A stretch of 64,000 nucleotides of DNA from Streptomyces ambofaciens ATCC 23877. GTDB taxonomy: Bacteria > Actinomycetota > Actinomycetes > Streptomycetales > Streptomycetaceae. The notes under the pieces were generated by a model. It ran no database searches. It worked only from the letters and a program-made list of their open reading frames with translations, and was not told the origin of the DNA. The first letter of the stretch is position 1. The number at the start of each line of letters is the position of its first letter. The position numbers and the translations under genes were made by a program. Of the stretch, positions 1 to 8,155 are shown one piece after another. The stretch covers positions 1,408,501 through 1,472,500 of the forward strand of contig NZ_CP012382.1 of the NCBI RefSeq assembly GCF_001267885.1, given 5' to 3'.

Positions 1-167
1 ACCGAGCCGTACAGCGCGTAGCACACCGCGTCGAGGACGGAGGTCTTGCCGGCACCGGTCGGGCCGTGCAGCAGGAAGATCCCGGCTGCCGACAGGTCGT
101 CGAAGTCGACGCTCTGCGAGGCACCGAACGGCCCGAACGCGGTGATGTCCAGTCGGTGCAGCCTCAC
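1..167 (-). CDS. sbcC: Exonuclease SbcC, N-terminal fragment (cut by window edge)
   Basis: Only the first 55 codons are in the window; the rest lies beyond position 1. The peptide begins V-R-L-H-R-L-D-I-T and carries the Walker A motif GPTGAGKT near residues 36-43, followed by SVLDAVCYALYG, as expected of the ATPase head of SbcC/Rad50-type SMC proteins. SbcC pairs with SbcD to form an ATP-dependent nuclease that opens hairpins and processes double-strand ends. The GTG start overlaps the sbcD stop in a GTGA junction (164-167), so the two genes are translationally coupled in the usual sbcD-sbcC order. Confidence 0.9.
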   Translation of the reverse strand, partial: MRLHRLDITAFGPFGASQSVDFDDLSAAGIFLLHGPTGAGKTSVLDAVCYALYGS

Positions 168-1327
168 CGGGCCACCTCCCGCACGGTCTCGTCGGTGCGC
201 ACCGCGTCGAAGGCGTCCCTCAGCACGGTCCGTTCGTGGAGGTCGGGGCCCGCGCCTCGTACGTGCGTCACGAAGTCCTCCGCGATCTGCTGGTCGCCGC
301 GGCCGGCGAGGCGCCGGGCGTAGGAGACGGCCGGCTCCTCCGGGCCCCGCTCGGGGTCGAAGACGAGGCTCAGCGTGTGCGGGAAGCGGCCGGTGAGTCT
401 GGCCATGGGGTCGGCGGGACGGACCGGGTCGGTGAGGGTCGCCTCGACCCACGCCTCCTCGTGCCGGGTCAGCCCCGGGTCGGCGAGCAGGTCCTCCAGG
501 GTGCCCCGCAGCCGGGCGAGCGCGCGGGGCACGGGGCAGTCGACGCGCTCGGCGGTGACCGCGCCCTCGGCGTCGAGGTCGACGAGCCACATGCTCTTGC
601 GGTGCGCGGCTTCGGAGAAGGAGTAGGGCAACGGGGAGCCGGAGTAGCGCACGCGCTCGGTGAGGGTCTGGCAGCCGTGCAGGTGCCCGAGTGCCACGTA
701 GTCGACGCCGTCGAAGACTCCGCGGGGCACGGCGGCCACTCCGCCGACGGTGATGTCCCGCTCGCTGTCGCTCTGTTCGCCGCCGGTGACGAAGGCGTGG
801 GCGAGGACGACGGACCGCGTCCCCCGCGCGCGCGTGGCGAGGTCGGCGCGGACCCGGTCCATGGCGGCGGCGAGCACCGCCTCGTGCCCCGCCTTCTCCA
901 CCCCGAACCCGGCCTTCACGAGAGCGGGCTCCAGGTACGGCAGTCCGTAGAAGGCCACCTCGCCGTGCGCGTCCGCCAGCATCACCGGCGTCCCGCACCC
1001 CGCGGGGTCGGTGCGCAGGTGGATGCCGGCACGGTCGATGAGTCCGGCGCCGACGCCGAGGCGGCGGGCCGAGTCGTGGTTGCCGGAGATCATCACCGTC
1101 GGCACCCCGAGGTCGGCGAGGCGGTGCAGGGCGTCGTCGAAGAGCTCGACCGCGGCGAGCGGCGGCACCGCCCGGTCGTACACGTCCCCCGACACGACCA
1201 CGGCGTCGACGGCGTGCTCGCGCACGGTCGCGACGAGGTGGCCGATGAATCCGGCCTGGGCGTCGAGCATGTTCACCCGGTGGAACGCCCGGCCCAGATG
1301 CCAGTCGGAAGTGTGCAGCAGTCGCAT
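164..1327 (-). CDS. sbcD: Exonuclease SbcD (Mre11-type nuclease subunit)
   Basis: A 387-residue calcineurin-like phosphoesterase, close to the usual SbcD length. Metal-binding motifs are in order: DWH at residues 8-10, GD at 47-48 in VVSGDVYDR, GNHD at 82-85, and the later LGHLHG. With SbcC it forms the Mn-dependent nuclease that cleaves hairpins and blocked DNA ends. I chose the ATG at 1327, giving MRLLHTSDWH, because the first metal ligand of this family lies within the first ten residues; a longer reading to 1399 adds 24 unlike residues. It overlaps sbcC by four bases downstream. Confidence 0.93.
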   Translation of the reverse strand: MRLLHTSDWHLGRAFHRVNMLDAQAGFIGHLVATVREHAVDAVVVSGDVYDRAVPPLAAVELFDDALHRLADLGVPTVMISGNHDSARRLGVGAGLIDRAGIHLRTDPAGCGTPVMLADAHGEVAFYGLPYLEPALVKAGFGVEKAGHEAVLAAAMDRVRADLATRARGTRSVVLAHAFVTGGEQSDSERDITVGGVAAVPRGVFDGVDYVALGHLHGCQTLTERVRYSGSPLPYSFSEAAHRKSMWLVDLDAEGAVTAERVDCPVPRALARLRGTLEDLLADPGLTRHEEAWVEATLTDPVRPADPMARLTGRFPHTLSLVFDPERGPEEPAVSYARRLAGRGDQQIAEDFVTHVRGAGPDLHERTVLRDAFDAVRTDETVREVAR

Positions 1328-1482
1328 GATCCCCGAGGTTAACGGCAGGGTCCGACAGCCCGGGGGGTTACTCCCGTTTCGCCCCTCCCACCGCCCCACA
1401 AAGGGCCGTTATGACCCTCTTATCCGTTTCGCCGACCGTTCTGGCTCACGTCGCCCTCCCGTCCGCGCCGCGCCTGCCACGC

Positions 1483-1552
1483 CGTGCGTGACGCGCCATG
1501 CGTGACGCGCCGTGCGTGACGCGCCGTGCGTGACGCGCCGTGCGTGACGCGC
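1483..1552. repeat. 14-bp tandem repeat, five copies
   Basis: Five head-to-tail copies of CGTGCGTGACGCGC (copy 2 has one change, CA for CG), followed by a broken sixth copy. Each unit contains the short dyad GCGT-G-ACGC. It fills the space between the stop of the IMPACT-family gene and the start of sbcD. A role as protein-binding array, attenuator or neutral expansion cannot be told from sequence. Confidence 0.85.
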
Positions 1553-1572
1553 CGTGCGGCACACCCGCGCCG

Positions 1573-2199
1573 TCACGCGTCGCCGTACGCCTCGCCGCCC
1601 AGTTCGAACCCGGCCGAGCCCGCGGTGGCGTCCGCGAGCCAGGACCGGAAGGCGTCCACCTCGGCCTCCGGCAGACCGACCTCGATGGTGACGGCCTCGG
1701 CGTACCGCACCTCGCGTACCGCGCGTCCCGCCGCGTGCAGGTCGTTCTGGAGCTTCCCGGCGCGCTGGTGGTCGACCGTCACCGTGGCCAGGCGGAACCG
1801 GCGGCGGGTGAGCGTGCCGAGGTCGTCGAGCGCCTCGCCGACCGCACCCCCGTAGGCGCGGATGAGGCCGCCCGCGCCGAGCTTGACCCCGCCGTAGTAC
1901 CGGGTGACGACGGCCACGACGTACCGCATGTCGCGGCGCAGCAGCATCTGGAGCATCGGTACGCCGGCGGTACCGCCGGGCTCTCCGTCGTCGCTGGCCT
2001 TCTGGACGGCCGCGTCGGCACCGATGACGTAGGCCCAGCAGTTGTGGGAGGCGTCCGCGTGCTCCTTGCGCACGCCCGCGACGAACGCCTGGGCCTCCTG
2101 CTCGGTGGCGGCCGGGGCGAGGGCGCACAGGAAGCGGGAGCGGTTGATCTCGGTCTCGTGCACACCCGCGCGGGCGACCGTGCGGTACTCGTCCTGCAT
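1573..2199 (-). CDS. IMPACT/YigZ family protein
   Basis: A 208-residue protein of the YigZ/IMPACT (UPF0029) family. The signature SDDGEPGGTAG lies near residues 68-78 and VVTRYYGGVKLGAGGL follows near 97-112, both diagnostic of the N-terminal IMPACT fold. The C-terminal part matches the position of the DUF1949 domain. Eukaryotic IMPACT modulates GCN2; the bacterial role is not settled, so no function is assigned. It is transcribed toward sbcD across the 14-bp repeat array. The ATG at 2199 gives the family N-terminus. Confidence 0.9.
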   Translation of the reverse strand: MQDEYRTVARAGVHETEINRSRFLCALAPAATEQEAQAFVAGVRKEHADASHNCWAYVIGADAAVQKASDDGEPGGTAGVPMLQMLLRRDMRYVVAVVTRYYGGVKLGAGGLIRAYGGAVGEALDDLGTLTRRRFRLATVTVDHQRAGKLQNDLHAAGRAVREVRYAEAVTIEVGLPEAEVDAFRSWLADATAGSAGFELGGEAYGDA

Positions 2200-2270
2200 C
2201 CGGCCAGCCTATGCGCTCACCGTCGCCCGCCTCTCGGCACGGTCGTCCCGGCCGGACCCGGGGCGCGCGG

Positions 2271-2993
2271 TCACTCCGGGGCTCCGACGTCCCGGGCGAG
2301 GTGGAGCCCCAGGAAGCGGTCGGCGTAGGCGTAGGTCTCGAACCGGACTCCGTCCGGAAGGTCCGGGTCGTCCTCCACCCGGCGCAGGACCCGCAGGACC
2401 CCGGGCGCGTCCAGGTCGTCCTCCCAGGCGTCTCGCAGCCGGTCGCGCACCTCGCCCGGCACGGGGCGCGACGGCTGCCGCGCCCAGCGGGCGACCGCGC
2501 GGCGCCAGCGCGCGAGCGTGTCCCGGGCCTCGTCCAGCGCGCTCGCGCCGAGCTCCACGCGCGTGTGGTGGTGGTGCGACAGCAGGGCGAGGCGCAGGGC
2601 GTCGGGGTCGGCGAGGTCGGGTGCGGCCGGGTCCGCCGGGGCGACGGCGAGCGTCGTCCCGCGCGAAGCGGCGTGGCCCTCGCGCACCACGTGCACGGCC
2701 TGGCCGGTGCCCGGACCGGAGCCGGCGCCGCCGCTCTCGAAGGGACGGACACCGAGGGCGGCCGCGTCCGCCCGCAGCCGCGCCCCGTCCTCGTCGTCCG
2801 CCGGGCCGGACAGCACGGCCCACGCGGGCGTGCCGTCGAGTTCCAGGGCGCGGATCAGCAGATCGGCGACGAGCAGCACGCGCAGCCCGGTCGTGTCACG
2901 GCCCGGCACGTGGGCCTCGACCCGGGTCGGGCCCCGTCGCACGGGGGCGGCGGGGGCGGGCTCTGCGGTCCGGGCGTCGATGATGTGCAGCAC
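2271..2993 (-). CDS. CysS/MshC-like protein lacking synthetase motifs
   Basis: About 240 residues from a GTG start giving VLHIIDARTAEP; the frame stays open well upstream, so the start is uncertain. The segment LRVLLVADLLIRALEL resembles the region after the HIGH motif in cysteinyl-tRNA synthetase, and ALRLALLSHHHHTRVE followed by ALDEARDTLARWRRAV resembles the segment after the CysS/MshC catalytic core. I see neither HIGH nor KMSKS, and no CysS zinc cysteines. It is probably a non-catalytic relative of the CysS/MshC fold. The homology call is by eye, and no function is proposed. Confidence 0.55.
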   Translation of the reverse strand: MLHIIDARTAEPAPAAPVRRGPTRVEAHVPGRDTTGLRVLLVADLLIRALELDGTPAWAVLSGPADDEDGARLRADAAALGVRPFESGGAGSGPGTGQAVHVVREGHAASRGTTLAVAPADPAAPDLADPDALRLALLSHHHHTRVELGASALDEARDTLARWRRAVARWARQPSRPVPGEVRDRLRDAWEDDLDAPGVLRVLRRVEDDPDLPDGVRFETYAYADRFLGLHLARDVGAPE

Positions 2994-3201
2994 GGGGTGA
3001 GCGTAGGCGTGGCGGGGACGGGGCGCACCGGGGGCGCGCTCGCGGCCGTTCCCCAACGCGTCGAGGAGTCGCCGCGGTGGGGTGGAGGAACGCCGCCGCC
3101 CGGGTGACCCCGCCGCGTGGGGAATCCCGGCGGGCCGCCGTCCGTTGTCCTCGCCGGAAGGCGCGACAAGCGGGTCGTCCAGGAGTCCGAGGAGGCCGCC
3201 G

Positions 3202-3609
3202 GTGCACGGCGACGAGGCAACCGTCCGCAAGATCCTCACCGAGCTGGGCGACACCTGGGCCGTGGTGGGCCTGTCGTCCAACCGGCAGCGTGCGGCGTAC
3301 GGCGTCGCCGAGGTGCTCCAGCGCTTCGGCAAGCGGGTCGTGCCCGTGCATCCCAAGGCGGAGACGGTGCACGGCGAGCGGGGTTACGCCTCGCTCGCGG
3401 ACATCCCCTTCCACGTGGACGTCGTCGACGTCTTCGTCAACAGCGACCTGGCCGGGGGCGTGGCCGACGAGGCGGTGGCGAAGGGAGCGCGTGCCGTCTG
3501 GTTCCAGCTCGGGGTGGTCGACGAGGCCGCGTACGGGCGGACCCGGGCGGCGGGCCTGGACATGGTGATGGACCGCTGCCCGGCCATCGAGATCCCGCGG
3601 CTCGGCTGA
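3202..3609 (+). CDS. CoA-binding domain protein (YccU type)
   Basis: A 135-residue single-domain Rossmann protein of the CoA_binding_2 family. AVVGLSSNRQRAAYGVAEVL near residues 17-36 is the nucleotide loop, GKRVVPVHPKA follows, and VDVFVNSD and GARAVWFQLGV complete the fold. The GTG at 3202 is preceded by GGAGG (3191-3195) at good spacing, so a longer frame reaching back to 3082 is unlikely to be translated. These proteins bind CoA, but their role in cells is unknown. It is divergent from the CysS-like gene. Confidence 0.88.
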   Translation: MHGDEATVRKILTELGDTWAVVGLSSNRQRAAYGVAEVLQRFGKRVVPVHPKAETVHGERGYASLADIPFHVDVVDVFVNSDLAGGVADEAVAKGARAVWFQLGVVDEAAYGRTRAAGLDMVMDRCPAIEIPRLG

Positions 3610-3643
3610 GCCGGCGGACCCTCCCCGCCGGGCGGTCACCGAG

Positions 3644-3916
3644 GTGACCAGGGCGCGCCGGCGGCCCGCGCGGGGGCGACGCCCGGGAGGGGCGACGACA
3701 CGGCCTGTCCGGCTGCTCGGCCGCGTGTCCCACCCGGGTGTGGTGTGGGACCGCCAGGAGTTCTCCCGGCTGCTCGCCGGGCTGTACCACGGCACGGCGT
3801 CGGGCGATCGGCACCGGGCGGGCGCCGCGCCGGCCCGGCTCCGGCGCCTGTTCGACTCGCCCGTCGCGGTGGCGGCGTTCACCGAGCCGTACGCCGGCGC
3901 CCGCACCACCGGCTGA
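3644..3916 (+). CDS. Possible small hypothetical protein
   Basis: This frame can encode up to 90 residues. The first third is arginine-rich low complexity, but from about 3725 the peptide looks protein-like (GRVSHPGVVWDRQEFSRLL, then LFDSPVAVAAFTEPYAG). I recognise no family. It occupies most of the 343-bp space between the CoA-binding gene and the convergent deacylase gene. A small hairpin (GGTCAC-CGAG-GTGACC, 3634-3649) sits just ahead of it. It may be a real short gene starting near 3727, a decayed gene, or chance. Confidence 0.28.
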   Translation: MTRARRRPARGRRPGGATTRPVRLLGRVSHPGVVWDRQEFSRLLAGLYHGTASGDRHRAGAAPARLRRLFDSPVAVAAFTEPYAGARTTG

Positions 3917-3952
3917 GCCCGCCCGTCACACGCGGCGCGGACCCCCGCCCGG

Positions 3953-4510
3953 TCAGGCGACGCCGAGCCCCTCCAGGACCACCGCGCCCGGCAGTTCGGC
4001 GAAGGCCTTGCCCGGCACCAGCAGCTTGCCGCGCCGGCGTCCGCTGCCGACAAGGACGTACGGCAGGTCGACGACGGCCGCGTCCACCAGCACGGGCCAG
4101 TCTCCGGGCAGGCCGACCGGGGTGATGCCGCCGTACTCCATGCCGGTCTCGCCGGTCGCCGTGTCCATCGGGGCGAAGGAGGCCTTGCGGGCCCCGAGGT
4201 GGCGGCGAACGACACCGTTGACGTCGACCCGGGTGGTGGACAGGACCACGCAGGCGGCCAGGGTGCTGCCGCCGCCCCGCTTGCCGGTGACCACCACGCA
4301 GTTCGCGGACTGTTCGAGCAGCTCCCGGCCGTAGTGCTCGACGAAGACGGCGGTGTCGGCCCACTGCGGGTCGGTGTCGACGTAGAGCAGCTGGTCGGCG
4401 GGGGTGCCGCCGCGCCAGTGGCGTACGGCGTCGGCGACCGGGCGGGTCAGCTCGTCGAGGCGGTCCGGGGCGGGCGTGGCGCTGTCGAAGTTCCCGATGG
4501 GTGGGTGCAT
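3953..4510 (-). CDS. YbaK/EbsC-type aminoacyl-tRNA deacylase
   Basis: A 185-residue protein matching the YbaK/ProX editing-domain fold. The region CVVVTGKRGGGSTLAACVVL holds the conserved core strand, and GVVRRHLGARKASFAP followed by GMEYGGITPVGLP carries the family G-G-x-x-P-x-G pattern. Members hydrolyse mischarged aminoacyl-tRNA, such as Cys-tRNA-Pro or Ala-tRNA-Pro, in trans. The exact substrate cannot be told here. It stands alone, convergent with the left-hand genes, and starts with an ATG at 4510. Confidence 0.85.
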   Translation of the reverse strand: MHPPIGNFDSATPAPDRLDELTRPVADAVRHWRGGTPADQLLYVDTDPQWADTAVFVEHYGRELLEQSANCVVVTGKRGGGSTLAACVVLSTTRVDVNGVVRRHLGARKASFAPMDTATGETGMEYGGITPVGLPGDWPVLVDAAVVDLPYVLVGSGRRRGKLLVPGKAFAELPGAVVLEGLGVA

Positions 4511-4553
4511 GGCGGCACGCTAACAACGGCGGGCGGTGCGCAGGACGGCCGTC

Positions 4554-5126
4554 TCAGCGGACGGGCGGCACCGAGACCGCCATGACCATCTCCATCGGCC
4601 CGTCGCCCTCGTTGCCGTAGGTGTGCGGGGTGTCCGACTCGAAGGAGGCGCTGGCGCCCGTCGGCACGCGGTGGGGCACTCCGTCGACGGTGAGGGTCAG
4701 TTCCCCGGCCGTGACGTGCACGAGCTCGACCGTCCCGGTGGGATGCGGGTCGGACGGGCTGCTCTCGCCCGGCATCAGCCGCCACTCCCACAGCTCCAGC
4801 GGGCCGGGTGCCTCCACACCGGCGAGCAGCCGGCTGAAGCTGCCGGCGTCGGTGTGCCAGAGCCGGATCGCCCGCTCCGCGGGCACGACGCGCACCGTGG
4901 GCCCCTGTTCCCGGTCGAGCAGCGTGGTGATGCTGATCCCGAGCGCGTCACCGATCTTCACCACCGTGCCGAGGCTGGGATTGGTGCGGGCCTGCTCGAT
5001 CTGGATGAGCATGCCGCGACTGACGCCGGCCCGGGCGGCGAGCGTCTCCAGGGTGAAGCCGCGCTCCCCGCGCCAGCGCTTGACGTTGCGCGCCAGGGAC
5101 TGGGTCAGCAGGTCGAGGTCCGCCAC
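4554..5126 (-). CDS. XRE-family regulator with C-terminal cupin sensor
   Basis: A 190-residue protein from a GTG start. Residues about 8-65 form a helix-turn-helix of XRE type (FTLETLAARAGVSRGMLIQI then NPSLGTVVKIGDALG). The C-terminal half, with TVELVHVTAGELTLTVDG and ASFESDTPHTYGNEG, is a single cupin barrel. Such HTH-cupin proteins usually sense a small ligand and control a neighbouring transporter or amino-acid enzyme. Here the nearest upstream gene on the same strand is an acyltransferase more than 200 bp away, so the regulon is not obvious. Confidence 0.88.
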   Translation of the reverse strand: MADLDLLTQSLARNVKRWRGERGFTLETLAARAGVSRGMLIQIEQARTNPSLGTVVKIGDALGISITTLLDREQGPTVRVVPAERAIRLWHTDAGSFSRLLAGVEAPGPLELWEWRLMPGESSPSDPHPTGTVELVHVTAGELTLTVDGVPHRVPTGASASFESDTPHTYGNEGDGPMEMVMAVSVPPVR

Positions 5127-5340
5127 GTTCCGTCCAGATCCTTGTCCACTGTTTCGGGTGCCGCGGTGCAGTCCGTCGGCATACGGTCGGCTGCACCCGG
5201 ACGTTCACCGCACTGTACTGCGGGGCGACCGGACCATGACAGCGCCGTCCGCCCTGGCCACCAGCCTTCCGTGAGGTCCGGCCGACTTCGGCGGCGGTGC
5301 CGGGTTCCCTTTCCGGCGACGGGCCGAACCGGGCGAACGC

Positions 5341-6177
5341 TCAGCTCTCGGCGGCCGGTTCCGCGACCCTGCCCGCCGGTCCGGCCCGGTCGTCCAGCTC
5401 GGCGAGGCGTGCCACCGCCTCGTCGTCCAGCTGCGACAGCGCCCGCAGCTCCCCCGGCGTGACCCCGGCGGGGATCGGCACCGGAGCCGGGGTCCGCAGC
5501 GGCGGCTGCCAGCCCTCCTCGGGCGTCCAGCGCCGTACGACGCGGGCGGGCGCGCCCGCCACCACGGCGTGGTCGGGCACCGCGCCCCGGACCACGGCTC
5601 CGGCCGCCACCACCACGTTCCGCCCGATCCGCGCGCCGGGCAGGATCACCGCACCGGTGCCGACCCAGCAGCCGGAGCCGATCTCCACCGGGTCCATCCT
5701 GGGCCACTGCTTGCCGATGGGCTGGTGCGGATCGTCGTAGGAGTGGTTGGTGGACGTGACGTAGACGTACGGGCCGAAGTAGCAGTCGCTGCCGATGCTG
5801 ACCGTGGTGTCCGCGATGACGTGGCTGCCGCGCCCGAGGACGACCCCGTCGCCGATGCGCAGGATCGGCTCGGGGCCGAGGTCCAGGTCCGGCATGAGGC
5901 CTGCGGTGAGGGTGACCTGCTCGCCGATGATGCAGTGGGCGCCCACGTGGATCCAGGGCTCGCCGAAGACCGTGCCGAGCGGGAAGGCCAGTCGGGTGCC
6001 CGTGCCCAGGGCGCCGAAGCGGAAGCGGCCGGGGTGCGCGGCGGTGACGGAGCCGGTGCGCTGCACCCAGGCCCAGCCCGCGTGGACGGCCCGCTGCGCG
6101 AGGCGGCTTCGCCAGGACGAGAACGTGTTCTTGCGCTTCGGCACCCGCTCACGGTAGTCGGCGCGCGGTGCGGGCAC
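5341..6177 (-). CDS. Hexapeptide-repeat acyltransferase
   Basis: A 278-residue left-handed beta-helix protein of the LbetaH acyltransferase superfamily. Imperfect hexapeptides run from about residue 70 to 210 (IHVGAHCIIGEQVTL, IGDGVVLGRGSHVI, IGSGCWVGTGAVIL, IGRNVVVAAGAVV), and TSTNHSYDDPHQPIG holds the likely catalytic His, as in WcaF/maltose-type acetyltransferases. It probably transfers an acetyl or other acyl group to a sugar. The start is either the GTG at 6177 or the GTG at 6144 (VPKRKNTFSSWR). It is divergent from a gamma-carbonic-anhydrase-like gene with the same fold. Confidence 0.85.
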   Translation of the reverse strand: MPAPRADYRERVPKRKNTFSSWRSRLAQRAVHAGWAWVQRTGSVTAAHPGRFRFGALGTGTRLAFPLGTVFGEPWIHVGAHCIIGEQVTLTAGLMPDLDLGPEPILRIGDGVVLGRGSHVIADTTVSIGSDCYFGPYVYVTSTNHSYDDPHQPIGKQWPRMDPVEIGSGCWVGTGAVILPGARIGRNVVVAAGAVVRGAVPDHAVVAGAPARVVRRWTPEEGWQPPLRTPAPVPIPAGVTPGELRALSQLDDEAVARLAELDDRAGPAGRVAEPAAES

Positions 6178-6251
6178 GGTGCGGGAGTGCTGTGATCTTC
6201 ACCCCACCGGGTGGCGTACGGTGCCGTACATCACCCGAGCAGGAGGCGATG

Positions 6252-6788
6252 ATGACGCAGAAGGCGCTGATCACGGGCATCGGTGGCAGGGAACCGAAGG
6301 TGGACGCGGAGGCCTTCGTGGCGCCGACGTCCTCGATCGTGGGGGACGTGACGCTGCACGCGGGGGCGAGCGTCTGGTACGGGGCGGTGCTGCGCGGCGA
6401 CGTCGAGCGGATCTCCGTCGGCGCGAGCAGCAACATCCAGGACAACTGCACGCTCCACGCCGACCCGGGCTTCCCCGTCACCGTCGGCGAGCGGGTCTCC
6501 GTCGGGCACAACGCCGTGGTCCACGGAGCGACCGTCGAGGACGACTGCCTGATCGGCATGGGCGCCACGGTCCTCAACGGCGCGGTGATCGGCGCCGGTT
6601 CGCTGGTCGCGGCCCAGGCCCTGGTCCCGCAGGGGATGCGGGTGCCCCCGGGTTCACTGGTCGCCGGGGTGCCGGCGAAGGTGAAGCGGGAGCTGACGGA
6701 GGAGGAGCGTCAGGGGGTCACGCTGAACGGCACCATGTACGCGGCCCTTGCCGTGGAGCACCGGGCGGCGGTGGGAGAGGGCCGGTAG
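6252..6788 (+). CDS. Gamma-carbonic-anhydrase-like protein
   Basis: A 178-residue left-handed beta-helix protein of the gamma carbonic anhydrase / PaaY group. WYGAVLRGDVERISVG, SNIQDNCTLHADPGFP, VSVGHNAVVHGATVEDDCLIGMGA follow the family order, and the three zinc-ligand histidines are visible in NCTLHADP, VGHNAVVHG. The ATG at 6252 is preceded by AGGAGG (6241-6246) at five bases; an adjacent ATG at 6249 is too close. It may be a carbonic anhydrase or a thioesterase-like PaaY relative. It is monocistronic by appearance. Confidence 0.9.
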   Translation: MTQKALITGIGGREPKVDAEAFVAPTSSIVGDVTLHAGASVWYGAVLRGDVERISVGASSNIQDNCTLHADPGFPVTVGERVSVGHNAVVHGATVEDDCLIGMGATVLNGAVIGAGSLVAAQALVPQGMRVPPGSLVAGVPAKVKRELTEEERQGVTLNGTMYAALAVEHRAAVGEGR

Positions 6789-6829
6789 CGGGGAGGACAG
6801 GAGCGGCCCGCGCCCCGAGGCGTGCGCCG

Positions 6830-7462
6830 CTACTCGGCGGCGGCGGCGAGCGGCTGGGCCCGCTTCGCCTTCCTCTTCAGGACCAGCATCGAGGTCACAC
6901 CGATGGCCACGGCGAGCACGAGGCCCAGCCAGGAGAACCGCTTCAGCCAGGACTCGGCGACGACGCCGACGTAATAGATGACCGCGGTGGTGCCGCCCGC
7001 CCAGACGATGCCGCCGAGGACGTTGGCGATCAGGAACTTCCAGTACGGCATCCGCAGCACACCGGCCAGCGGGCCGGCGAAGATGCGCAGCAGGGCGACG
7101 AAGCGGCCGAAGAAGACGGCCCACATGCCCCACTTCTGGAAGGAGCGTTCGGCGGTGGCGATGTGCCCCTCGCTGAAGTGCCTGGGGAACCTGCGGCCCA
7201 GCCGGGCCAGCAGTGGCCGGCCGCCCTTGCGGCCGATGGCGTACCCGATGGAGTCGCCGATCACCGCACCCGTGCTGGCGCAGACCCCCAGGACCAGCGG
7301 GTCGACGCCGCCGTGCTGGGAGGACAGCAGGGCCGCCGAGACCAGGATGATCTCGCCCGGCAACGGGATGCCCAGACTCTCCAGAGCGATGACGAGTCCG
7401 ACGACGGCGTACACGGCCGCCGCGGGCACCGTGTCGAGCCACTCCTGGACGTGCAAGGCCAC
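6830..7462 (-). CDS. DedA-family membrane protein
   Basis: A 210-residue integral membrane protein of the DedA/SNARE-associated (VTT) family. It shows ESLGIPLPGEIILV near residue 28, GAVIGDSIGYAIGRKGG near 66, and the signature FGRFVALLRIFAGPLAG near 121-137, followed by two C-terminal membrane spans and a basic tail. DedA proteins are implicated in lipid flipping and envelope homeostasis, including undecaprenyl-phosphate recycling. A uppP gene lies 6 kb away, but there is no operon link. The start is a GTG behind GGAGGGT. Confidence 0.92.
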   Translation of the reverse strand: MALHVQEWLDTVPAAAVYAVVGLVIALESLGIPLPGEIILVSAALLSSQHGGVDPLVLGVCASTGAVIGDSIGYAIGRKGGRPLLARLGRRFPRHFSEGHIATAERSFQKWGMWAVFFGRFVALLRIFAGPLAGVLRMPYWKFLIANVLGGIVWAGGTTAVIYYVGVVAESWLKRFSWLGLVLAVAIGVTSMLVLKRKAKRAQPLAAAAE

Positions 7463-7508
7463 ACCCTCCGATTCGCACCCCTGCTGCGTTCCGGGTGGGC
7501 CTTCCGCC

Positions 7509-7546
7509 GCTTCCCGGGTCTCCTGGATCGAGGAGACCCGGGAAGC
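7509..7546 (-). terminator. Strong perfect hairpin, probable terminator
   Basis: A 16-bp perfect inverted repeat (GCTTCCCGGGTCTCCT, loop GGATCG, and its complement) lies between the thioesterase stop and the DedA start, both read leftward. There is no U-tract, as is common for Streptomyces terminators. It probably ends the thioesterase transcript. Confidence 0.7.
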
Positions 7547-7564
7547 CTACCGGTTCACCGGGCG

Positions 7565-8017
7565 TCAGCCGTTGGGGCGCAGGGTCCAGGTGACGGTCAT
7601 CTCGCCGGTCACCGCGCCGTCCTCCCGCTGGATGGCGACGCTCACCGGGAACTCCGGGCGGCTGCCCGCGTCCAGCTCCGCGACCACGTCGGCGACGGGG
7701 CGGCCCAGCGTCGCGGTGGCCGTGACCGGCCCGAGCGCGATCTTCTTGAAGGCGATCTCCGCGGTGACCGGCAACGGCACCGCCCGGGAGAGCTGGTCGC
7801 CGAAGGCTGCCAGCACGATCGCGCCGCTCGCCGACTCGCCGAGCGTGAACATGGCTCCGGCGTGGGGTCCGCCGACGTGGTTGCGGTACTCGCTCTGGTC
7901 CGGCAGGGCCAGCACGGCCTTCTCCGGAGTGGTCTCCAGGTACTCGAGGTTCAGGGTCCTGACCATCGGCACCGTGGCGGCGAGCAACTCGCCGATCGAC
8001 ATCTGATCTGCGCTCAT
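7565..8017 (-). CDS. Hotdog-fold thioesterase (DUF4442/PaaI-like)
   Basis: A 150-residue single hotdog-fold protein. RNHVGGPHAGAMFTLGESAS near residues 45-64 corresponds to the central hotdog helix and its preceding loop, where PaaI-type thioesterases place catalytic residues, and VPLPVTAEIAFKKIALGPV is the following strand pair. It likely hydrolyses or binds an acyl-CoA thioester; the substrate is unknown. A 16-bp hairpin follows the stop. It is divergent from a membrane protein gene, with about 140 bp between the starts. Confidence 0.82.
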   Translation of the reverse strand: MSADQMSIGELLAATVPMVRTLNLEYLETTPEKAVLALPDQSEYRNHVGGPHAGAMFTLGESASGAIVLAAFGDQLSRAVPLPVTAEIAFKKIALGPVTATATLGRPVADVVAELDAGSRPEFPVSVAIQREDGAVTGEMTVTWTLRPNG

Positions 8018-8155
8018 GGCAGCAGGTTACCCACGAGTAGCAATCGAGGGCCAGGCGTCCGGGGGGATCGCCGCGGGCTCGTCCGCCACTTCGGTACGTC
8101 CCTGACAAGGCCCGGTGACCGAATCGTGTCCTGGGCGGCATTAGGGTGACTGCTC

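Noticed and set aside
236..1342. Long open frame on the + strand opposite sbcD
   Set aside because: It is the antisense shadow of a well-supported gene, with biased low-complexity Gly/Val/Glu/Arg composition and no motif.
1483..1552. Tandem array considered as a CRISPR
   Set aside because: Units are 14 bp, head-to-tail with no spacers, and no cas genes are present.
2209..2823. 204-residue Arg/Gly-rich minus-strand frame
   Set aside because: Shifted-frame shadow of the CysS-like gene.
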